From Deinococcus alpinitundrae (GTDB taxonomy: Bacteria; Deinococcota; Deinococci; Deinococcales; Deinococcaceae), in NCBI RefSeq assembly GCF_009982895.1, contig NZ_WXZL01000002.1, positions 248,001-312,000 of the forward strand: a stretch of DNA of 64,000 bases. Reading direction: 5' to 3'. Shown in pieces: positions 57,387-64,000 of this stretch. Both the position numbers and the translations under genes were made by a program. The notes under the pieces are model-generated. The model was not told the origin of the DNA and did not search any database. It saw only the letters and a program-made list of their open reading frames with translations. Position 1 is the stretch's first letter; each line of letters starts with the position of its first letter.

Positions 57387-59090
57387 ATGAGACTGCGCGT
57401 CCAAACCTGCCTTCTTCTTCTGACTTTGCTGGGAGGTCTGGCCCACACTCAAACTGTACCGGGGCAGACCTCGCCTCCCCCACCAGCCACCCTGACAGCG
57501 CAGACGCTGACGACCCAGCGCACCTCCGATCAGCCCACCAACCCGTCGATACCCGCGCCCGGCAAAATCATTCAGGCAGATGTCGCTCAGGGACCGTTGG
57601 GCGGGCGGGAGCGTGGGGACGTGCGCCAGTTTCTGGGCGTACCCTACGCCGCGCCGCCGCTGGGCGAGTTGCGCTGGCAAGCCCCGACGCCGATGCCCGC
57701 CTGGCCGGGACGGCGCGACGCCTCGCACTTCGGCAACGTCTGCCCGCAGCGCCCCAATGCCATCACTGGCAACCCGGACCGCACGCTGAGCGGCAGCGAG
57801 GACTGCCTCTACCTGAACGTCTACGCACCCCTCGCTGCTTCGACGGGTGCGGCAGCAGCCCCGATGATGGTGTGGGTTCACGGCGGCTCCTTCGACACTG
57901 GCACCGGCAACATCTATGACGGCTCTAAACTGGCCCGCGATTTCGGGGTGGTGGTGGTGACGCTCAATTACCGCCTGGGACCGCTGGGCTTCCTGGCCAC
58001 ACCCGCCCTCGGTCCGCAGGGCAGCGGCAACTACGGCCTGATGGACGTGCAGGCGGCGCTGAGGTGGGTCAGGGCCAACGCGGCGGCCTTCGGGGGCGAC
58101 CCCGGCAACGTCACGGCCTTCGGAGAGTCGGCGGGCGGCATGATCCTGTGTGATCTGCTGACCTCGCCCGCATCGAAGGGACTGTTCGACAAGGTCATCC
58201 TGCAGAGCGGTCCTTGCGCGGCCAGCATTAACAGCGTGCCGCTGGCGCAGGCGCTGGACATTGGGGCCCGCTACACCCACGATCTCAACTGCCCCGCTGC
58301 CGCCGAGGGAGCCGCCTGCCTGCGCAGCAAGACCGTCGCTGAACTGATAGACATGACGGTGCCGGGCAGCCGCGCCCCCAACACCGTGGCCCTGCCGCCG
58401 GTCTGGGGCGACGCGGTGCTGCCGCTCGAACCGGCGGCGGCCTACCGCAGTGGCCAGTTTCTGAAGGTGCCGGTCATGATCGGCGGCAACCGCGACGAGG
58501 GCACCATCTTTACCGCGTATCTGGCGGGGCAAAACCGGGCCATGAGTCTGCCGCTGTACTGGGGCCTGATCACGGTGCTGAACCCGGCCAAGAACCTGAC
58601 CCTGCTGCGGCAGTATCCGGCCACGACCCCGGCCATCACCGGCCTCACCGCCGCCACGCTGGTCACCGACGGGCTGTTTGCCTGTCCGGTCTACAGCGTG
58701 ACCCGCCAGCTTGCGCAAAGCGTGCCCACCTACGCCTACGAGTTCAGCGACCCGCAGGCCGTGACTGAGCTGACCCCCACCCGCAGCGTGCCGAGCCTGG
58801 GGGCGTACCACGCTTCCGAATTGATCTACCTGTTCGGTGCGCCGCTTGAGGGACTGGCCGATCCCGCCACTTTCAGCGCCACCCAGCGTCAACTCTCGGC
58901 GCAGATGGGCGCGTACTGGACCAATTTTGCCCGCACCAGCAACCCCAACGGACCGGGGCTGGCGCTGTGGACTCCGTTTGAGGTGGCCCAGCCCACCGTA
59001 CTGACCCTGCGGCCCGACGGCAGCCGACCCGGCACCGACTTTGCCGCGCGGCACCAGTGCAACTTCTGGGACAAGCTGGACGGGCGCTGA
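57387..59090 (+). CDS. type-B carboxylesterase, exported
   Basis: A 567-residue alpha/beta hydrolase with a signal peptide (LLLLTLLGGLAHTQ) and a Pro/Thr-rich stretch before the esterase domain at about residue 65. Type-B landmarks are FLGVPYAAPPLGELRW, SEDCLYLNVYAP, the oxyanion loop VWVHGGSF, and the nucleophile serine in FGESAGGMI. The acidic residue is in GGNRDEGTIF and the histidine in GAYHASELIYLFG. All catalytic residues are present. It acts outside the cytoplasm on esters; the natural substrate is unknown. It is not linked to a pathway here. Confidence 0.92.
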   Translation: MRLRVQTCLLLLTLLGGLAHTQTVPGQTSPPPPATLTAQTLTTQRTSDQPTNPSIPAPGKIIQADVAQGPLGGRERGDVRQFLGVPYAAPPLGELRWQAPTPMPAWPGRRDASHFGNVCPQRPNAITGNPDRTLSGSEDCLYLNVYAPLAASTGAAAAPMMVWVHGGSFDTGTGNIYDGSKLARDFGVVVVTLNYRLGPLGFLATPALGPQGSGNYGLMDVQAALRWVRANAAAFGGDPGNVTAFGESAGGMILCDLLTSPASKGLFDKVILQSGPCAASINSVPLAQALDIGARYTHDLNCPAAAEGAACLRSKTVAELIDMTVPGSRAPNTVALPPVWGDAVLPLEPAAAYRSGQFLKVPVMIGGNRDEGTIFTAYLAGQNRAMSLPLYWGLITVLNPAKNLTLLRQYPATTPAITGLTAATLVTDGLFACPVYSVTRQLAQSVPTYAYEFSDPQAVTELTPTRSVPSLGAYHASELIYLFGAPLEGLADPATFSATQRQLSAQMGAYWTNFARTSNPNGPGLALWTPFEVAQPTVLTLRPDGSRPGTDFAARHQCNFWDKLDGR

Positions 59091-59131
59091 CCCAAGCTTC
59101 ATCCCAGCAAGCGGGAAGGCACATCGTCACC

Positions 59132-59158
59132 TTGTCAGAGCGCCGCTCGGCCTAGACT
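59132..59158 (+). promoter_or_regulatory. promoter of the ABC exporter gene, leaderless layout
   Basis: TTGTCA (59132-59137) and TAGACT (59153-59158) are 15 bp apart. The -10 box ends 5 bases before the GTG at 59164 and no ribosome site is present. Confidence 0.5.
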
Positions 59159-59163
59159 TCCGT

Positions 59164-61044
59164 GTGACTTTTCCGCAGCGTTCCGCGCCCACCGCCTCGC
59201 CCGCCAGCGAGACCTCGCGCCGCCAGCAGCTCAGCGATTTGTGGGCCACCCTGAAACTGGTGTGGCGGGCAAGCCCGGCTCAGACGACCTGGTTCGCGCT
59301 GACCACCTTGCTGGCCTCGGTGCTGCCCGCCGCCAATTTGTACGTCAGCAAATTGCTGCTCAACGCGGTGGCGCAGTCGGCCAGCGGCACCGAGCCGTAC
59401 TCGGCGCTGCTCTCGCTGCTGGCCCTGCAAGTCGGGCTGGTCATCGCCAGCGGCGTACTGGGCACCGTTCAGAACTCGGCCCGTGAACTGCTGGGCGACA
59501 GCCTCCAGCACCAGATCAGTGCGCTCATCTTGAAGAAAGCCACCGAATTGGAAGTCGAGCGCTTCGAGAACGCCGAAACCTATGACCGACTTCAGCAGGC
59601 CTACCGCGAGGTCGGCGCGAGGCCGGTGCAGGTGGCGACCCAGATCGTCGGACTGGCAGGCGGACTGGTGACACTGCTGTCGGTGGGCGGCCTGATGGCG
59701 CAGCTCGGGCCTTTGATCGTGCCGCTGATTTTGCTCTCCGCTTTGCCGGGAGTGTACGTCTCCAACCGCTTCGGCGTCGAAAACTACCGGATGCTGCGGT
59801 GGCAGACCCACGACGCCCGCGTGCAGAACTACTTCGGCAGCATCCTGACCAGCGACACCCTGGTCAAAGAAGTGCGCCTCTTCAATGTGGAACCGTACCT
59901 GCTCAGGCGCTGGCGCGAGTACTACCTGGGCTTCCGGGCGCAGCTCGAAGGCATCGTGCGGCGGCGCAGCTGGGGCAATCTCGGCGCGTCGCTGATCTCG
60001 GCGTTGCTGGTGGGCGCGGCCTCGGCACTGGTGCTGCGTCGGGCGGCGGCGGGGCAGCTCACGGTGGGCGACTTCTCGCTGTTCGCGCTGGGCATCGCCC
60101 AGATTCAGGGCACGCTGTCGGGGCTGCTCAGCAGCATCAGCGGCATTTACCAGAACCTGCTGTATATGCGAAACCTCTACGAGTTTCTGGAATTGCCCAG
60201 CCGCGACCTCGATGCCGGGCAGCAGTGGCAGGGGCCAATCGACACCATCGAGTTTCAGGACGTGGCCTTCCGCTACCCGCTGACCGAGCGCGACGTGCTG
60301 CGCGGGCTGAGCTTCACCGTGCGGCGCGGTGAGGCGCTGGCGCTGGTGGGCGAGAACGGCGCGGGCAAGACGACAGCCATGAAGCTGCTCACCCGCCTCT
60401 TCGAGCCGACGGCGGGCCGCATCCTGCTCAACGGCCAGGACGCCGCCCAGTTCAGCCCGCGCAGCGTGCAGCGGCAGATGAGCATCATCTTTCAGGATTT
60501 CGGCCAGTACCAGATGCAGGCCGGTGAGAACATCTCGATGGCCGAGACCGACCGCCTGGGCGACGAAGCCGGTCAGCAACTGGCCGTGGAGCAGGCCGGT
60601 GCTGACTTCGTCAACGAATTGCCCGACGGTCTCAAGACCCCGCTGGGGCGGCTGTTTCAGGGCGGGCGGCAACTGTCGGGCGGACAGTGGCAACGGCTGG
60701 CGCTGGCGAGGCTGTACTTCCGGGACGCCTCGGTGCTGGTGTTCGACGAACCGACCGCGGCGCTCGACGCCCGCGCCGAGTTCGACACCATTCAGGCACT
60801 GCGCGAGCAGGCCCGCGAGCGCATCACCCTCCTGATCTCGCACCGCTTCTCGACGGTGCGGCTGGCCGATCAGATCATCGTGCTTGACGGCGGCAAGGTG
60901 CAGGAAGCGGGCAGCCACGCCGAGCTGATCGCGCTTGAGGGGCGCTACGCCGCGCTCTACCACTTGCAGGCGGCAGGCTACAGCGACGACGCGGCGACCC
61001 CAGACGCGGTTACGAGGTCGGCGGCCCAGACGGCGGCGCGATAA
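59164..61044 (+). CDS. ABC exporter, fused membrane and ATPase domains
   Basis: A 626-residue half-transporter. Six hydrophobic helices occupy about residues 25-330. The ATPase has Walker A GENGAGKTTAMKLLT, signature LSGGQWQRLALARLYF, Walker B VLVFDEPTAALDARAEF and H-loop LISHRFSTV. It probably works as a homodimer exporting a lipid, peptide or drug. GTG at 59164 was chosen over a start inside the esterase gene because a -10 element immediately precedes it. Its 3' end overlaps the convergent thioesterase gene by 35 bp. Confidence 0.88.
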   Translation: MTFPQRSAPTASPASETSRRQQLSDLWATLKLVWRASPAQTTWFALTTLLASVLPAANLYVSKLLLNAVAQSASGTEPYSALLSLLALQVGLVIASGVLGTVQNSARELLGDSLQHQISALILKKATELEVERFENAETYDRLQQAYREVGARPVQVATQIVGLAGGLVTLLSVGGLMAQLGPLIVPLILLSALPGVYVSNRFGVENYRMLRWQTHDARVQNYFGSILTSDTLVKEVRLFNVEPYLLRRWREYYLGFRAQLEGIVRRRSWGNLGASLISALLVGAASALVLRRAAAGQLTVGDFSLFALGIAQIQGTLSGLLSSISGIYQNLLYMRNLYEFLELPSRDLDAGQQWQGPIDTIEFQDVAFRYPLTERDVLRGLSFTVRRGEALALVGENGAGKTTAMKLLTRLFEPTAGRILLNGQDAAQFSPRSVQRQMSIIFQDFGQYQMQAGENISMAETDRLGDEAGQQLAVEQAGADFVNELPDGLKTPLGRLFQGGRQLSGGQWQRLALARLYFRDASVLVFDEPTAALDARAEFDTIQALREQARERITLLISHRFSTVRLADQIIVLDGGKVQEAGSHAELIALEGRYAALYHLQAAGYSDDAATPDAVTRSAAQTAAR

Positions 61045-61435
61045 TAGCCAGCGTGCAGCGCGAGACGCAGATCAGCTTGCCCGCCTCATCTTTGATCTCG
61101 ATATGCCAGACCTCGCTGCTACGGCCCTGAAAGATCGGGGTGGCGGTGGCCGTCACCGTGCCGGAGCGTACGCTGCGCAGGTGGTTGGCGTTGATCTCCT
61201 GGCCCACTGCGACCATGCCACGTTCCCGGACGTTCAGATACGCGCCGGTACTTGCCACCGTTTCGGCCAGCACCACGCTCGCGCCGCCGTGCAGGATGCC
61301 GAATGGCTGATGCACGCGGGCCTCAACCGGCATGCTCGCCACCACTTTCTGTCCACTCTGCTCGGAAAAGGTGATGCCCAGATGCTCGACGAGGGTGTTT
61401 TTTGAGTTGATGAACGTCTCTTCAGGCTGGGTCAT
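61010..61435 (-). CDS. PaaI/YdiI-like hotdog thioesterase
   Basis: A 141-residue hotdog-fold protein. The helix-lining motif GILHGGASVVLAETVASTGA carries the family's HGG and the downstream glutamate of the YdiI/EntH group. VGQEINANHLRSVRSGTVTATATP matches the substrate channel. It probably hydrolyses an aromatic acyl-CoA such as dihydroxynaphthoyl-CoA of menaquinone synthesis. It overlaps the second thioesterase gene by 4 bp and the exporter gene by 35 bp. Confidence 0.9.
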   Translation of the reverse strand: MTQPEETFINSKNTLVEHLGITFSEQSGQKVVASMPVEARVHQPFGILHGGASVVLAETVASTGAYLNVRERGMVAVGQEINANHLRSVRSGTVTATATPIFQGRSSEVWHIEIKDEAGKLICVSRCTLAIIAPPSGPPTS

Positions 61436-61995
61436 GGTTGGCCTCCGGCGGCGCTGGGCCGCAGAATCAAGCAGGTGGTGGTGGCGGTGGCGCAGAGCTT
61501 GCCCGCCGCGTCCAGAATCTGGGCCTCGGCAGTGGCGACCCGCTTAGAGACGCTGATCACCTTGCCCACGGCCCGCACCTCGCCCATGCCCACCTTGAGG
61601 GGCCGCAGGTATTTGATGGCCAGATCGAGGGTGGTGTAACCGACCCCAGCAGGCAATTTGGTGTGAATGCAGCAGCCCAGCGCCGAGTCGAGCAGGGTCG
61701 CGTAGACGCCGCCGTGGACGCTGCCGATGGGGTTGTAGTGAAATTCCTCGGGCGTCAGGTAGAACGTCACCTGGCCGTCTTGCACATCCTCCTCGCGCGG
61801 CAGCCGGAAACCCAGCGTGTCGCCGATGGGCGGCGGCGGGTACTCGCCCCGCGCCATGCCGCGCAGGTAGTCCAGACCGCTGAGCTGCTGGGCGGTCTCC
61901 GCGCCGATCAGGGGGTCTTGCCAGGTGTAGCTGCGCTGTCTACTTTCCGGGGACGAACTGGGAAGCGGTGCCGTGCTCTGCGGCGATATGGTCAT
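61432..61995 (-). CDS. PaaI-family hotdog thioesterase
   Basis: A 187-residue hotdog-fold protein with an N-terminal arm of about 45 residues. The core reads FHYNPIGSVHGGVYATLLDSALGCCIHT, with aspartate at the catalytic position usual for PaaI, and YTTLDLAIKYLRPLKVGMG. AAGGAG precedes the ATG at 61993-61995. It is translationally coupled to a second thioesterase of a different subgroup, so the two may act on related acyl-CoA esters. The precise substrate is unknown. Confidence 0.9.
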   Translation of the reverse strand: MTISPQSTAPLPSSSPESRQRSYTWQDPLIGAETAQQLSGLDYLRGMARGEYPPPPIGDTLGFRLPREEDVQDGQVTFYLTPEEFHYNPIGSVHGGVYATLLDSALGCCIHTKLPAGVGYTTLDLAIKYLRPLKVGMGEVRAVGKVISVSKRVATAEAQILDAAGKLCATATTTCLILRPSAAGGQP

Positions 61996-62138
61996 CAGAA
62001 CTCCTTATTTGACTGAGTACAGAAAAATGCCTCTTCAGTAAACAACGCGTCTGAGCGCTCGGGATGTGGCCCAAATCGGTTCCGCTGCACCCGAACCGGC
62101 TTACGGTCTGCGGCAACAAGCTGGGAGACAATAACGCC

Positions 62139-64000
62139 ATGTCCGTTCTGTCCGAAACGAAACTGGCCGCCCAGCGCGTGCAGGTGGTCTGGTTCAAGAA
62201 GGATCTGCGAACCCATGATCACGCGCCGCTGCTGCGGGCCGCCGAGCGCGGGCCGGTGTTGCCGCTGTTCATCTACGAACCCGAGCAACTGACCCATGAG
62301 GAATTCGCCGGGCACCACCTGACGCACCTGAATGCCTGCCTCGCTGAGCTGGACAGCGATTTGCAGGCGCTCGGGACGCCGCTGATTCTGCGGGTGGGCG
62401 AGGCCGTCAGCGTGCTGGAAGCGCTGAGCCAGCAAGTTGCCATTGGAGGGCTGTGGGCGCACCAGGAAACCGGCAACGCCTTGAGCTACGCCCGTGACCG
62501 CCGGGTGCGGGCCTGGGCACGTGAGCGCGGCCTGCCCTTTCACGAGCTGCCACAGAACGGGGTGGTGCGCCGCATGAAGAACCGCGACGGCTGGGCCGAC
62601 ACCTGGGAAGCGAGAATGGGCGCGGCTCCCCTCCCCGCCCCTACCTTGCTGCGAGGTGCTCCGCTGCGTTCCCAGGGAATCCGCAGTCACGCCCAGCTCG
62701 GTGTTGCGCCCAGCACTCAAGTGCCCATTCCGGCGGGCGAGCGGGCCGCCCGCGCCATGCTGGAGAGCTTCTTGACGGTGCGCGGCGTGAACTACATGCG
62801 CGAGATGAGCAGCCCACTCGGCGCCGTGACCGCCTGCTCGCGGTTGAGCGTGCCGCTGGCCTTCGGCACCCTCTCGCTCAGGGAAACGCTGCACGCCACC
62901 CGGCAGCGCCTGGCCGCCGTCAGCGGCGACACAGCGGCCGATCCGCGCTGGGTCCGGTCGCTCAGAAGTTTCGAGAGCCGTCTGCACTGGCACTGCCATT
63001 TTATTCAGCGGCTGGAATCGGAGCCGCAGATGGAATTCAGGAATCTCAACCGGGCCTTCGACGGTTTGCGCGAGAACGCTTGGAACCCCGATTTCTTTGA
63101 CCGCTGGGCGCACGGCCAGACTGGTTTCCCACTGATCGACGCCTGCATGCGGATGCTGACGGCCACCGGCTGGCTCAACTTCCGGATGCGGGCCATGCTG
63201 GTGAGTTTCGCCTCGCAGCACCTGTGGCTGCACTGGCGGCCCACCGGGGTGCATCTGGCACGCCAGTGGCTCGACAATGAGCCTGGCATCCACTGGTCGC
63301 AGATGCAGATGCAGAGTGCGGTGGTGGGCATCAACCGCGTGCGTATCTACTCGCCCACCCGCCAGGCGAAGCAGCAGGACCCGGCGGGCGAGTTCATCCG
63401 CCGCTGGGTGCCGGAGTTGCGCGACGCTCCCGGCGATTTTATTCACGCGCCCTGGGAGTGGAGCGGGGCCAGCCGCCTGAGCTACCCGCCGCCCATCGTG
63501 GACGAGGGCAAGGCGGCGCGGGCGGCCAAAGCCAGGATCATGGCGGCCCGTACCCAGGCCCACTTCGAGGCGGAATCTCGGCGGGTCTACGCCCTGCACG
63601 GCAGCCGCAAGAAGGCAGTGGTGCGCGCCGAGCGGGTGGCGCGGGGACTGCCGCCCAGAGCGGTGAAGGTGGCGGCCAGTTCGCCGAAGCGTCAGATCTT
63701 CAGCCCCGATCAACCTGCCCTGTTCGACGGCGTTCAGGCCAGCAGGCCCATCAGAATCGCCGGCTTGTCTGACGCCTGGCAGCAATCACTGGAGAGCGAG
63801 TTCGCCGCTCCGTCCTTCCACGCGCTCAAGAACTTTCTGGTGCGCGAGCGGGCCGAGCAGACCATCTACCCACCCGCGCCGGACGTGTTCAAGGCTCTCA
63901 GACTCACGCCGCTGGGGGAGGTGAAGGTGCTGATTCTGGGGCAAGACCCGTATCACGGCTACGGTCAGGCCCAGGGACTGTCATTCAGCGTGCGGCCCGG
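62139..64000 (+). CDS. photolyase/cryptochrome-like protein fused to uracil-DNA glycosylase (3' end outside the window)
   Basis: One open frame from the ATG at 62139 runs to the window edge. Residues 1 to about 490 are a photolyase/cryptochrome-like flavoprotein: VVWFKKDLRTHDHAPLL, the antenna-domain start; then FPLIDACMRMLTATGWLNFR and HWSQMQMQSAVVGINRVRIY in the FAD domain. This resembles the divergent group with a GIN-type loop instead of WQWxxSTGTDA. A linker of about 50 residues follows. From residue 543 (LSDAWQQSLESEF) it is family 1 uracil-DNA glycosylase, with PLGEVKVLILGQDPYHGY including the catalytic aspartate at residue 603. No in-frame stop separates the parts. Internal GTG starts at 63663 or 63669 could also give separate UNG. 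Confidence 0.82.
   Translation, partial: MSVLSETKLAAQRVQVVWFKKDLRTHDHAPLLRAAERGPVLPLFIYEPEQLTHEEFAGHHLTHLNACLAELDSDLQALGTPLILRVGEAVSVLEALSQQVAIGGLWAHQETGNALSYARDRRVRAWARERGLPFHELPQNGVVRRMKNRDGWADTWEARMGAAPLPAPTLLRGAPLRSQGIRSHAQLGVAPSTQVPIPAGERAARAMLESFLTVRGVNYMREMSSPLGAVTACSRLSVPLAFGTLSLRETLHATRQRLAAVSGDTAADPRWVRSLRSFESRLHWHCHFIQRLESEPQMEFRNLNRAFDGLRENAWNPDFFDRWAHGQTGFPLIDACMRMLTATGWLNFRMRAMLVSFASQHLWLHWRPTGVHLARQWLDNEPGIHWSQMQMQSAVVGINRVRIYSPTRQAKQQDPAGEFIRRWVPELRDAPGDFIHAPWEWSGASRLSYPPPIVDEGKAARAAKARIMAARTQAHFEAESRRVYALHGSRKKAVVRAERVARGLPPRAVKVAASSPKRQIFSPDQPALFDGVQASRPIRIAGLSDAWQQSLESEFAAPSFHALKNFLVRERAEQTIYPPAPDVFKALRLTPLGEVKVLILGQDPYHGYGQAQGLSFSVRP

Noticed and set aside
59152..60963. 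603-residue open frame antisense to the ABC exporter
   Set aside because: It mirrors a gene with clear ATPase motifs and has an Arg/Gln/His-rich composition typical of antisense frames in G+C-rich DNA.
62001..62030. DdrO-type motif before the photolyase-UNG gene
   Set aside because: TTATTTGACTGAGTACA resembles one arm of the consensus but the second arm is missing.
61995..63785. 596-residue open frame antisense to the photolyase-UNG gene
   Set aside because: No recognisable motif, skewed composition, and the opposite strand encodes conserved flavoprotein and UNG blocks throughout.

Overview
The window is G+C-rich, gene-dense DNA that looks chromosomal and reads like Deinococcus (phylum Deinococcota). 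This is inferred from protein style and from promoters: several genes have a TAnnnT-type -10 element only 5-10 nt before the start codon and no Shine-Dalgarno sequence, the leaderless layout common in deinococci. I saw no tRNA, rRNA, CRISPR array, insertion sequence or phage gene.

Layout. 1-4726: purine salvage and oxidation (end of xdhB, xdhC, guanine deaminase, NCS2 purine permease). 4749-6441: a small ORF and two lipoprotein genes, the first broken at a run of seven C. 6533-10399: a DinB-like protein, then a phosphonate/phosphite-type ABC importer (phnD, phnC, phnE). 10464-16162: a six-gene iron-siderophore operon with two binding proteins, two permeases, an ATPase and a sucrase/ferredoxin-like protein, read from a promoter with an inverted repeat in its spacer. 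16366-24843: 8-oxoguanine deaminase, allantoinase, two adjacent divergent malate synthase genes, a short PucR regulator, a blasticidin-S-deaminase-like cytidine deaminase and an allantoate/ureidopropionate amidohydrolase. 24878-25859: two DUF3060 exported proteins. 25928-32697: a pyrimidine-catabolism operon (preA, dihydropyrimidinase, NMT1-type ABC importer) led by a tiny leaderless ORF. 32767-37530: PAP2 phosphatase, then a LacI regulator with two alpha-galactosidases of different families (GH4 and GH36).

37541-43067 is patchier: an unrecognised gene, a decayed nitroreductase, OsmC, a decayed DUF2254 gene, an autoinducer-2 kinase (lsrK) with a cupin partner, and a DUF1003 membrane protein. 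43067-45103 is a GGDEF-GAF-HD-GYP signalling protein. 45126-49038 is a polar amino acid ABC importer. 49563-53520 is an oligopeptide-type importer without its ATPases, facing a GntR regulator and an N-formylglutamate amidohydrolase. 55393-57223 is an ilvD gene with two frameshifts and an early stop. 57387-61995 holds a type-B carboxylesterase, an ABC exporter and two PaaI-like thioesterases. The window ends inside an open frame that joins a photolyase/cryptochrome-like protein to a uracil-DNA glycosylase.

How the genes fit together. Roughly half of the first 33 kb serves capture and breakdown of nucleobases. Guanine goes to xanthine, then through ureides to glyoxylate, which malate synthase feeds into central metabolism; pyrimidines go through dihydropyrimidines to carbamoyl amino acids. 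The 8-oxoguanine deaminase and the photolyase-UNG frame fit a lineage that deals with heavy DNA damage. The photolyase-UNG frame is the best candidate here for something undescribed.
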